Source: Lachnospiraceae bacterium (GTDB taxonomy: Bacteria > Bacillota_A > Clostridia > Lachnospirales > Lachnospiraceae). Taken from it: 13,018 bases of DNA. Shown piece after piece: positions 1 to 6,983 of this stretch; positions within the stretch are counted from its first letter, which is position 1, and each line of letters starts with the position of its first letter. The position numbers and the translations under genes are program-made. Below the pieces are notes generated by a model that saw nothing but the letters and a program-made list of their open reading frames with translations, was not told the DNA's origin and did no database searches. The stretch lies in assembly GCA_009774655.1 (NCBI GenBank), contig VSOD01000078.1:1-13018 (forward strand), given 5' to 3'.

Positions 1-62
1 CAGTGTAAAGGATGTGCGCAACTACCGACTGGTGACGTTATAATGCAATACCAACACAGATA

Positions 63-1220
63 TTGACTAACACCAAAAGAGTTTATCCCGATCTCTTTGC
101 ATACCTTCAGCCCTATAGATTTAGAAATGAGCTTCTGGATAATTATTTTCAGGATTACAAGTATCAGAAGGTTATTAACAAAATCCTTCCTGAGTTTGAG
201 GCAATCGTATTAGAACAGGCCGAAAAGCGAGATTACAATCTTATTCTCGAACCACGCTCTTCAAAGATAGAGAAGCTCAGCACAAAGGATTCTCTGTTGT
301 ATTTTATGGACGCTATGGGAGTAGAGTATCTTGGCTATATCATGTCGGTATGCAGAGAGCTTCAGTTGAATGCGAAAATAACCGTGTGCAGATGTGAATT
401 ACCGTCCATTACCAGTCGGAACAAGGAGTTCCTTGAATTGTGGGATGAGAAGCAGATTGTTTCCATCAAGGATATCGATGATATCAAGCACCACGGTAAA
501 TTTGACTATGACTATTACAGCAATTCGAAGTTACCGTTGCATCTCATGAAGGAAATGGAAACCATCCATGACACCTTTGAGAAAATCAGAAATAAGCTGA
601 TTAGTGGCGGTATGATTAAACGCGCCGTGATGATTGCAGATCATGGAGCCAGCAGACTTGCAGTACTCCATGATACGGAAAATATATGGGAAATGGAAGA
701 AAAGGGGCAACATTCCGGAAGATGTTGTCCTAAGAGTGATGCGGATGTTCAACCGGATTATGCCACCGATGCGGGTGATTTTTGGGCACTGGCCAATTAT
801 GATCGATTCAGGGGCGGCAGAAGAGCTAATGTGGAAGTACATGGCGGAGCCACCCTCGAAGAGATATGCGTTCCGATTATTGAGCTGACATACTCAGATG
901 GAAAGATTGAAGTTCATCTTATGTCTGTAGATGCAGAAGCAGTAGACTTTACAGGTGCATTGGAAATTGAAGTAAGTTTCCGTAAGAAAGCGGCAATTAA
1001 AATATTTATGACCGCAGAACTTCCGGATGTAAGTATAACGGTTGATGGAAAGAGTTATGAAGCAGAACCTCTCGAAAATGGATTTTATCGAGTGAATATG
1101 CCAGATTTGAGAAAGCCTGGAACTTATTCTGTAGACGTCTATTCAGAGGATAATATTGTTGCGGAAAAACTGACACTTATAGTTAAACGTGAGGGTCAGC
1201 GTGAGAAAGACCTGTTGTAG
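63..1220 (+). CDS. pglZ: PglZ-family alkaline-phosphatase-like BREX protein, C-terminal part (5' end missing and probably frameshifted)
   Basis: PglZ is the alkaline-phosphatase-superfamily core protein of BREX/Pgl anti-phage systems. Numbered from the TTG at 63, metal-site-like motifs are visible: MDAMGVEYLGY with D83, ADHGASRLAV with D193/H194, and FWALANYDRF followed by H260 in VHGGATLEE, the typical PglZ ending of the phosphatase domain. A C-terminal beta-rich tail of about 110 residues follows. Family members are usually much longer (roughly 700-850 aa), so the N-terminal half is absent. The TTG at 63 has no ribosome site, and the same frame is open back to 36. A second frame (2-40) reads as plausible upstream coding sequence, so the gene is probably interrupted by a small indel near 36-42. 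The stop at 1220 overlaps the ribosome site of the next gene, indicating one operon. Family assignment is firm; whether the gene is functional is doubtful. Confidence 0.85.
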   Translation: MTNTKRVYPDLFAYLQPYRFRNELLDNYFQDYKYQKVINKILPEFEAIVLEQAEKRDYNLILEPRSSKIEKLSTKDSLLYFMDAMGVEYLGYIMSVCRELQLNAKITVCRCELPSITSRNKEFLELWDEKQIVSIKDIDDIKHHGKFDYDYYSNSKLPLHLMKEMETIHDTFEKIRNKLISGGMIKRAVMIADHGASRLAVLHDTENIWEMEEKGQHSGRCCPKSDADVQPDYATDAGDFWALANYDRFRGGRRANVEVHGGATLEEICVPIIELTYSDGKIEVHLMSVDAEAVDFTGALEIEVSFRKKAAIKIFMTAELPDVSITVDGKSYEAEPLENGFYRVNMPDLRKPGTYSVDVYSEDNIVAEKLTLIVKREGQREKDLL

Positions 1221-1233
1221 GAGGGATTTGGTC

Positions 1234-2691
1234 ATGGAAAATAAACTTCGGGAATGTTTCGAAGATATGGTAGTGTATAAAGACCTGAAGAAAAGCAACT
1301 TTTTCTCATCTCTTGGATTACCTTCCTTCTTGAGAGACTGGGTTCTTAAGAAATTTGAGGATGATGAAGGTAATTATGATGTTGAGGAAGTGACGGACTT
1401 TATTAAAACCTATCTTCCGCAAAAAGAAGAGTGGATTAGTATAAAGAATAGGATCATCTATGAAAATGAGCGTGTGAAGATTCTCACTAAGGTCGGAATT
1501 GATATTGATATTCGGACTGGAGAGATATCATTTTCTCTTCCAAATTTTGGTCTGACAAACCGAGAAACAATAATTGAAACGCCTGTATGGGAACAGTACA
1601 AGAATGAGCTTACCAACGGTCAGGAAACCTGGGGAGTGATTGAACTTGGGTATCGGTTGCCGGATGATACAGCAAAGCCTAAAATACCCGGCAAGATTAA
1701 AATGACAGGTTTCACAAATTTCTGTCCGTATACAGCCGATCTTGATTATTACAAAGATGTCCGTGCGGAATTTGACATTTCCGAGTGGATTGATGTCCTG
1801 CTTGGAGCGATGGATTACAACGCTGCCGGATATAAGAACGAAGAAGAAAAGCTGGCAATGCTTACCCGGTTGCTTCCATTTATTGAGAAACGGCTTAACC
1901 TTCTTGAATTGGCTCCGAAGGGAACCGGCAAATCTTATGTTTTTGGTAACGTAAGTAAATATGGCTTGCTGACTGACGGTGGTAAGATCACTCGTTCAAA
2001 GATGTTCTATGACGTAAGCCGCCGTGCTCCCGGCTTCATTGTAGGTAATGACTATGTTGCTATTGATGAAGTTAAGCTGGTTACCTTTAATGATATCAGC
2101 GAAATGCGGTCAATTATGCAGGGCTATATGGAGAGAGGAAGGTTTAACATAAGCGGCTATGAAGGTGAGTCCTTTGCTGGTGTGGTACTGCTCGGAAACA
2201 TCTCAATCGATAACATGGATGAATATACAAGTATGTTCTCTGAACTTCCTATACTTTTTCAGGAAAGTGCTCTTGTAGACCGTATCCACGGTTTTATTAA
2301 GGGCTGGGATATTCCTGAAATGAAGGATAATCTTAAGGTTTCCGGCTGGGCTTTGAATTCCGAATACTTTTGCACGGTTCTCCATATGCTTCGGGATGAT
2401 GCAAGCTACAGAGCCATCGTTGATCAGATTGTCGATGTTTCTGAAAATGCGTATGTAAGACATACGGAAGCGGTAAAAAGGATAACCACGGCATATTTGA
2501 AGCTTCTGTTCCCGCATGTCCGTACAGCAGAAGATGTTGATCTGAAGCTGTTTAACCGTTATTGTCTCAGACCTGCCGTGAATATGAGAAAGATAATCTG
2601 GCGACAACTTTCGATTCTTGATGCTGAGTACAAAAAAGACGATAAGCAGATGCCTACATTTACAGTAAAGGACCCTAAAAATGAAGCATGA
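1234..2691 (+). CDS. brxL: BrxL, BREX system Lon-like AAA+ ATPase (short form)
   Basis: BrxL is an AAA+ ring ATPase of type 1 and type 4 BREX systems, resembling Lon/MCM ATPases and thought to act on DNA. The 485-aa product starts at ATG 1234, chosen because GGAGGG lies about 9 bases upstream; an upstream GTG at 1189 lies inside pglZ and has no such site. Visible motifs: Walker A LAPKGTGKS (K233), Walker B VAIDE (D278, E279), sensor-1 LLGN (N322) and a likely arginine finger VDRIHGF (R350). The helical lid runs to about residue 460 and the protein ends at PKNEA. The C-terminal Lon-type Ser/Lys protease domain of the roughly 680-aa BrxL proteins is not recognisable, so this belongs to a shorter class. 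The stop overlaps the next gene by 11 bp, which implies translational coupling. Function is inferred from family and neighbours. Confidence 0.9.
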   Translation: MENKLRECFEDMVVYKDLKKSNFFSSLGLPSFLRDWVLKKFEDDEGNYDVEEVTDFIKTYLPQKEEWISIKNRIIYENERVKILTKVGIDIDIRTGEISFSLPNFGLTNRETIIETPVWEQYKNELTNGQETWGVIELGYRLPDDTAKPKIPGKIKMTGFTNFCPYTADLDYYKDVRAEFDISEWIDVLLGAMDYNAAGYKNEEEKLAMLTRLLPFIEKRLNLLELAPKGTGKSYVFGNVSKYGLLTDGGKITRSKMFYDVSRRAPGFIVGNDYVAIDEVKLVTFNDISEMRSIMQGYMERGRFNISGYEGESFAGVVLLGNISIDNMDEYTSMFSELPILFQESALVDRIHGFIKGWDIPEMKDNLKVSGWALNSEYFCTVLHMLRDDASYRAIVDQIVDVSENAYVRHTEAVKRITTAYLKLLFPHVRTAEDVDLKLFNRYCLRPAVNMRKIIWRQLSILDAEYKKDDKQMPTFTVKDPKNEA

Positions 2692-2878
2692 ATGCGTAGT
2701 GTGCGGAAAGGATAATTTGGACAAGGATACGATAGGAATCAATAAAAAACTTTTGGGAACAGAGATCAAAAACTTCTATTGTATGGATTGTCTCGCGGAT
2801 TATCTTGAATGTACGGTGGATGAACTACTTGAAAAAATCGAAGAATTTAAGGCTGAGGGCTGTAAGCTCTTTATGTAG
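2681..2878 (+). CDS. Small double-CxxC (zinc-ribbon-like) protein of the BREX operon
   Basis: A 65-aa protein of unknown function. ATG 2681 sits inside the last codons of brxL (11-bp overlap) with a weak AAAGGA site 8 bases upstream. Four cysteines form two knuckles, C5xxC8 and C34xxC37, a spacing suited to binding one zinc or an iron-sulfur centre; C44 and C61 are additional cysteines. The C-terminal 25 residues (DELLEKIEEFKAEGCKLF) should form an amphipathic helix. There is no signal peptide or membrane segment, so it is likely cytosolic. Its place between brxL and the cysteine desulfurase suggests a helper of the sulfur step or of the BREX complex, such as a metal-binding adaptor or persulfide acceptor. 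This is inference from position and cysteines only. The overlap and clean spacing on both sides make it a real gene. Confidence 0.85.
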   Translation: MKHECVVCGKDNLDKDTIGINKKLLGTEIKNFYCMDCLADYLECTVDELLEKIEEFKAEGCKLFM

Positions 2879-2887
2879 GGATTAGTT

Positions 2888-4012
2888 ATGAAGCAATATG
2901 TATACGCGGATAATGCCGCAACTACAAAAATAGATAAGGATGCATATGACGCAATGATCCCATATATATTGGAAGAATATGGAAATGCGTCTCAGCCTTA
3001 TGCTTTTTCGAGAAATCCTAAAAGAGCGTTACAGGAGGCACGAGAAACAATTGCATCCTGTATTGGGGCAAGTCCAGAAGAAATAATTTTTACTTCAGGC
3101 GGTACTGAAAGTGATAACTGGGCAATAAAGAGTGCTGTATCATCTTGTGAAAAAAATAAAAGAATCATCACTTCTGCTTTTGAACATCATGCTGTTTTGT
3201 ATTCATTTACAACGATGGAGCGTTATGGTTGTCAAGCGGAATATCTTCAGCCGGATTGTAATGGAGAAGTTACAGTTGAAGAACTGAGCAGAAGAGTGAA
3301 AGATGGTACTTCTTTCGTTTCAATTATGCTTGCTAATAATGAAATCGGTTCGATTCAGCCAATAAAGGCATTATGCGAGTATGCACATTCCCAGGGTGCT
3401 CTTTTTCATACAGATGCTGTTCAAGCAGTTGGACATATTAAAATAGATGTTAAGGAGCTGGATATCGATTTTTTATCGGCATCCGCGCATAAGTTCAATG
3501 GAATTAAGGGATGCGGTTTCCTTTACATCCGAAAAGGATGTCGACTACTTCCATATATAGACGGAGGAGCTCAAGAGTTTGGGAACCGTGCAGGAACAGA
3601 GAATATACCTGGAATAATCTGTATGGCTACCGCATTAAAGAATAATTGTAGGTGTTTGAAAGAGAACCAGGAAAGAATAAAGGATCTTGAAGGATGCTTG
3701 CTGAAAGGTTTATCGGAAGAAGGAATTGAATATGTTAGGAACGGAGGCGAAAATACGCTGCCAGGCCTAATCAGTCTTTCCTTTCCTGGTGCTGATGGCG
3801 AGGCTATTCTGCATAGGATGGATTTGATGGGGATATGTGTTTCAACAGGGTCTGCTTGTAATAGTAAAGATACTGAAATCTCTCATGTATTGAAAGCAAT
3901 TGGATTAGAAGAAAAGCTAGCGAGAGGGACAATTCGAATTTCGCTTGGGAAAAATAATACGTTAGAGGATGTAGAGAAAATAGTAAGTGCTCTGAAGAAA
4001 ATATTGAAATAG
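2888..4012 (+). CDS. Cysteine desulfurase (NifS/IscS/DndA-like, class V aminotransferase)
   Basis: A complete 374-aa PLP enzyme expected to convert L-cysteine to alanine and leave a persulfide on its own cysteine for transfer to a sulfur acceptor. Features in order: N-terminal YADNAATT, GGTESDN (71-77) for cofactor phosphate contact, the PLP-stacking histidine in FEHHAVL (H100 or H101), HTDAVQA with the pyridine-contacting Asp, the PLP Schiff-base lysine K202 in SAHKF, and the persulfide cysteine C324 in STGSACNSKD. All key residues are present. It starts 9 bases after the previous stop with a GTAGGGA site. No iscU, nifU or tRNA-thiolation gene is adjacent; the neighbours are BREX genes. It therefore resembles the desulfurases DndA/SspA that feed DNA phosphorothioation. 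A housekeeping iscS-like role cannot be excluded. A hairpin terminator follows. Confidence 0.92.
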   Translation: MKQYVYADNAATTKIDKDAYDAMIPYILEEYGNASQPYAFSRNPKRALQEARETIASCIGASPEEIIFTSGGTESDNWAIKSAVSSCEKNKRIITSAFEHHAVLYSFTTMERYGCQAEYLQPDCNGEVTVEELSRRVKDGTSFVSIMLANNEIGSIQPIKALCEYAHSQGALFHTDAVQAVGHIKIDVKELDIDFLSASAHKFNGIKGCGFLYIRKGCRLLPYIDGGAQEFGNRAGTENIPGIICMATALKNNCRCLKENQERIKDLEGCLLKGLSEEGIEYVRNGGENTLPGLISLSFPGADGEAILHRMDLMGICVSTGSACNSKDTEISHVLKAIGLEEKLARGTIRISLGKNNTLEDVEKIVSALKKILK

Positions 4013-4027
4013 CGCAACAGAAGAGTT

Positions 4028-4063
4028 AGCGGCCTCCGGCGATGAACCGGGAGCCGCTATTTT
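4028..4063 (+). terminator. Rho-independent terminator after the BREX/desulfurase operon
   Basis: A 12-bp stem (4028-4039 AGCGGCCTCCGG with 4047-4058 CCGGGAGCCGCT; one mismatch and one G-T pair) and a 7-base loop, followed by ATTTTC. It lies 15 bases after the desulfurase stop. The stem can also form on the opposite strand just past the stop of the polymerase gene, so it may act on both converging operons, but the T-run is only good in the + direction. Confidence 0.75.
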
Positions 4064-4067
4064 CATG

Positions 4068-6056
4068 TCAGTCTTTTTTATAAAACTGTGTTTCATAGCC
4101 GTCGGCCCGGAGCAGGATGTCCGGCATCCAGTCCGGAGATCTGCCCATCTGCTTACAGATGACATTCAGGTCAACTTCGGGACTGCATTCGATGATCAGT
4201 TCATCGTGAACGTGTCCTACTATGAAGCAGTGCCGGAGAGTTTTCATGGCGTTGCAGAGGATGTCACGACTGACAGCCTGGACGATGTTCTCCACGAACT
4301 TCGGACCGTAGGATTCGATGCGTTCCCATTTCTTTGTGGATCCAATACCTTCATAAGTTACGGATTCGCCGCCGAACTGATTCTCACCAATACAAGGCTT
4401 CACATAGGACAGAAGGCGACCAGAGGGAAGCTTGATGAATAGCATCCCGCTCTTGTAAAAGAACTTGATGCCGCGAACCTCTGTCTGGATCCGCTGTGTG
4501 ATGGTAGTCTTGACGGCACGGTCGATGTCCCACCAGAAGGCGGTAATCATTGGATTGGAGCTTCGCCAGGAGCTGACCAGCGGCTGTAGTTCTTCTTCGG
4601 ACAATCCCATTTCAAGAGCACCCATAGATTTCAGCGCACCGACAGATCCACCGTATCCGAGAGCCAATTCTGCGATTTTTCCCTTTTGACGGAGGTGACC
4701 GTTGATCCCATGCTTTTCGACCGGTACGCCGAACATCTGGCTGGCAGAGGCACAGTAGATATCTTTGCCTTCTGCAAATACCTTGGAACGCCAAGTCTCA
4801 CCGGTAAGGAAGGCAAGGACGCGGGCTTCGATGGCAGAGAAGTCAGATACTATGAACTTATATCCGTTTCTTGCAATGAAGGCGGTACGGATCAGCTGAC
4901 TGAGTGTGTCCGGGATATCATCATAAAGAATCTGCATAGTGTCGTAATCGCCACTTCGGACTATGGCTCTGGCTTCAGCCAGGTCTTTCATGTGATTCTG
5001 CGGAAGGTTCTGCAACTGTATCAGCCTGCCAGCCCAGCGACCAGAACGGTTGGCTCCGTAGAACTGGAACATACCGTGAGCTCTGCCGTCTTTGCAGACA
5101 GCATTCTGCATTGCCTGGTATTTCTTCACGGAAGATTTGGCAAGCTGCAGACGGAGTGTAAGAGTCTCTTTGGTATTTCCGTCGGTCTCCGGGAGCATAG
5201 TCTTTACTTCTTTTTTACCGAGTGATTCAGCTTCAATTCCATTATCGGAGAGCCATTCTTTCATCTGTGCAACGCTGTTGGGATTATCAATACCGGTAAG
5301 GTTCTGCATCTGCAGCATGAGTGCAGACTTGGATTTTTCATCAAAGGCAATAGCATTTTCAACCACATCCATATCCAGCATAATGCCTCTGTCGTTGATC
5401 TCCTGATCAAGATGATATTCATTCCAGATGAAGTCCGGGACAGAATATTTTGACAGGCGCTTCTGTATGGCCATTTCCACTTCTACATCACGTTTATTGT
5501 AGGATTTGAAGAGAGACCACTTCTCCGGATCATGTTCCGGAAGGTTCCGGGTGCGTCCGCAATTGCTTTTGGTCGGTTTACACGGACTGCAGAAGTAGCG
5601 GATCAGATCTTTGCCTTCCTTCAGCTTCTGATCATGAAGCTTCAGGACTGCTCCGACACCTTCCAACGAGAGCGGCAGCCCCATATAGGCTGACCAGATC
5701 ATAGTGCATTTCCAGGATGCCGGATCAAGATACTGACCGGCGGGATCCTCCGTGATACTGTAGCCGGTGAAGTATTCCGGGCGATGCTTCTTCAGCCAGT
5801 TGGAGAGACAGATGCGTTCGAAGGAAGCGTTGAAAGCCCATTTGGTTACATTCCCATCAGATAATGCTGCAAGGATCTCTTTCGGGATAGTATCGCCGCA
5901 GGCAAGGTCATACACCGTGATGGGTCCGCTATCTATCGAGACTCCGAAAAGCAGTATCTCAAATTCATCAGACTCAGCGTACTTGTAGGCACCGCACTTG
6001 GTGATGTTCACGTCGCTGTAAGTCTCTAAGTCGATTGACATTTCTTTCATCATCAT
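4068..6056 (-). CDS. Phage-type family A DNA polymerase with 3'-5' exonuclease domain
   Basis: A replicative phage polymerase of the PolI family, about 662 aa, without a 5'-nuclease domain. Numbered from ATG 6056, the N-terminal proofreading exonuclease shows IDLET (D9, E11), FNASFE (N76-E80) and YNKRDV (D190). The polymerase domain has NRSGRWAGRLIQLQNLPQ near 337-353, motif A SDFSAIEARV (D405), motif B with R456, K460 and Y468 (R-x3-K-x7-YG) and motif C HDE (617-619). All catalytic residues are present, so the enzyme looks intact. The start is uncertain: three ATG codons at 6056, 6053 and 6050 follow a GGAAAGG site, the spacing favours the second or third, and an ATG at 6068 lacks a ribosome site. 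It is the last gene of the leftward replication operon and converges on the desulfurase gene. Homologous polymerases are common in prophages of Clostridia beside DUF2815 and DUF2800 genes. Confidence 0.95.
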   Translation of the reverse strand: MMMKEMSIDLETYSDVNITKCGAYKYAESDEFEILLFGVSIDSGPITVYDLACGDTIPKEILAALSDGNVTKWAFNASFERICLSNWLKKHRPEYFTGYSITEDPAGQYLDPASWKCTMIWSAYMGLPLSLEGVGAVLKLHDQKLKEGKDLIRYFCSPCKPTKSNCGRTRNLPEHDPEKWSLFKSYNKRDVEVEMAIQKRLSKYSVPDFIWNEYHLDQEINDRGIMLDMDVVENAIAFDEKSKSALMLQMQNLTGIDNPNSVAQMKEWLSDNGIEAESLGKKEVKTMLPETDGNTKETLTLRLQLAKSSVKKYQAMQNAVCKDGRAHGMFQFYGANRSGRWAGRLIQLQNLPQNHMKDLAEARAIVRSGDYDTMQILYDDIPDTLSQLIRTAFIARNGYKFIVSDFSAIEARVLAFLTGETWRSKVFAEGKDIYCASASQMFGVPVEKHGINGHLRQKGKIAELALGYGGSVGALKSMGALEMGLSEEELQPLVSSWRSSNPMITAFWWDIDRAVKTTITQRIQTEVRGIKFFYKSGMLFIKLPSGRLLSYVKPCIGENQFGGESVTYEGIGSTKKWERIESYGPKFVENIVQAVSRDILCNAMKTLRHCFIVGHVHDELIIECSPEVDLNVICKQMGRSPDWMPDILLRADGYETQFYKKD

Positions 6057-6068
6057 TGTCCTTTCCAT

Positions 6069-6099
6069 GAAAAGAGAAGCGGCAGATCATGCCTGCCGC
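6069..6099 (-). terminator. Terminator-like hairpin just upstream of the polymerase gene
   Basis: On the - strand, GCGGCAG (6099-6093) pairs perfectly with CTGCCGC (6085-6079) across a 7-base loop and is followed by TTCTCTTTTC (6078-6069), the pattern of an intrinsic terminator with a broken U-tract. It lies between the stop of the small membrane protein gene and the polymerase start, so it could end or attenuate transcription inside the operon. Confidence 0.5.
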
Positions 6100-6110
6100 C
6101 TCCCCGGATC

Positions 6111-6326
6111 TTATCGCTTATCTTCAAGGAGCTTCTTGTAACGGAGCTCTGTCTCCTTGTAATCAAGCTCATCCTTTGCCTTCTTGCGTTCATATTCTTC
6201 CTTGTCCTGGGTCTTAGCCTGGATCATGAACTTGATCCCGAAGATCAGCCCCACAAGGAAGGTTACGAGAAGACCTAAGCATATGATGTTACCGATAAGA
6301 TTTACTATACTGTTTGCAAATTCCAT
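6111..6326 (-). CDS. Small one-helix membrane protein with charged coiled-coil tail
   Basis: A 71-aa protein of unknown function. ATG 6326 is preceded by GAGGTAA at suitable spacing; an in-frame ATG further upstream (6389) would add residues that lie in a hairpin region with no ribosome site. Residues about 7-36 (IVNLIGNIICLGLLVTFLVG and onward) form one strongly hydrophobic membrane segment. The rest (KTQDKEEYERKKAKDELDYK and following) is highly charged and likely a cytoplasmic coiled coil. It sits between the ssDNA-binding protein and polymerase genes of a phage operon. Small membrane proteins at such places are frequent accessory phage genes; membrane anchoring of replication or a superinfection role would be a guess. 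Confidence 0.75.
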   Translation of the reverse strand: MEFANSIVNLIGNIICLGLLVTFLVGLIFGIKFMIQAKTQDKEEYERKKAKDELDYKETELRYKKLLEDKR

Positions 6327-6357
6327 GATTATTACCTCATTCTTTCTGTAGATTGTC

Positions 6358-6387
6358 GCAGGCAGCGGTGGTACTGCCGCCACCTGC
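6358..6387 (-). other. Imperfect hairpin in the gap before the small membrane protein gene
   Basis: GCAGGCAGCGG (6358-6368) can pair with CCGCCACCTGC (6377-6387) with two internal mismatches and an 8-base loop. It lies in the 74-base gap between the DUF2815 stop and the membrane protein start. No U-tract follows on either strand, so it is not a clear terminator; it could protect or process the operon mRNA. Confidence 0.4.
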
Positions 6388-6400
6388 ATTGGTTGTCAGG

Positions 6401-6970
6401 TTAGTCGAGGAAATCGTCCTCATCGTCTGCTGTTGCAAAGTCATCCTCAGCTCTGGACTTGCCTCCGAGAGGTTCACCATCGCGGATCTTCTGAAGGTTG
6501 TTCAGGCCGCAGGCGATCCCCTTGTTGCCGTTGCTGTTGAAGGCGTACAGGTTGATGCTGGCTCTGCCGTACACACCGGAGTAGACTTCGGAACGTTCCA
6601 GAATCGGCTGTCTGTCCGCATCCACAATGCCGGGAGCCGTAGCGCTGTTGGCATTGATGAAGTAGGCGTTCTTGTATGCCTCATCATCCGGTCTTTCCAG
6701 ATCGCCGTCACGAAGAGGCGTCTTGATAGCGGAGAGGGCAGGAACGGACTTGCCGTTGCCCTTCAGCTTGCTCTGGCCTTCCTCATAGGCTGCCTGGATG
6801 GCGGCCTTGATCTTTGCAACCGTAGCGGTATCGGACTTCGGAATGATGAGCGACACGCTGTACTTCGGAGCGCCACCGTTGATACTCTTCGGATCCCAGA
6901 CATTCGCATAGCTCCATCTGGTGTTTACGCCAGTGATTACCTTTGTCGGAATTGTTACCTTGTTTGCCAT
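6401..6970 (-). CDS. DUF2815 / Enc34-type phage ssDNA-binding protein
   Basis: A 189-aa protein matching the DUF2815 family, shown for enterobacterial phage Enc34 to bind single-stranded DNA with an OB-like fold. Recognisable stretches are VTGVNTRWSYANVWDPK near the N-terminus (here ITGVNTRWSYANVWDPK), PKYSVSLIIPKSD, TPLRDGD and YGRASINLYAFNSNGNKGIA. The extreme C-terminus is strongly acidic (EDDFATADDEDDFLD), like the protein-interaction tails of bacterial SSBs. The start is ATG 6970 with a perfect AAGGAGG 8 bases upstream; a start at 7003 would overlap the previous gene and has no comparable site. It follows the DUF2800 gene by 13 bases. Expected role: coating ssDNA at the phage replication fork together with the polymerase and primase-helicase encoded nearby. 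Confidence 0.88.
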   Translation of the reverse strand: MANKVTIPTKVITGVNTRWSYANVWDPKSINGGAPKYSVSLIIPKSDTATVAKIKAAIQAAYEEGQSKLKGNGKSVPALSAIKTPLRDGDLERPDDEAYKNAYFINANSATAPGIVDADRQPILERSEVYSGVYGRASINLYAFNSNGNKGIACGLNNLQKIRDGEPLGGKSRAEDDFATADDEDDFLD

Positions 6971-6983
6971 GATTTTTTCCTCC

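Noticed and set aside
1189..1233. Upstream GTG start for brxL adding 15 residues
   Set aside because: The extension overlaps the pglZ coding end and has no ribosome site, whereas ATG 1234 has GGAGGG at proper spacing.
2203..2769. - strand open frame (188 codons) across the brxL end
   Set aside because: It runs antisense to conserved BrxL residues and through the small CxxC gene, without start signal.
2888..4012. Desulfurase as part of a housekeeping iron-sulfur (isc/nif) or tRNA-thiolation operon
   Set aside because: No iscU/nifU, iscR, thiI or mnmA neighbour is present; both the gap to the CxxC gene and the terminator place it in the BREX operon.
6358..6387. Terminator after the DUF2815 gene
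   Set aside because: The stem has two mismatches and is not followed by a U-tract on the - strand; kept only as a hairpin.
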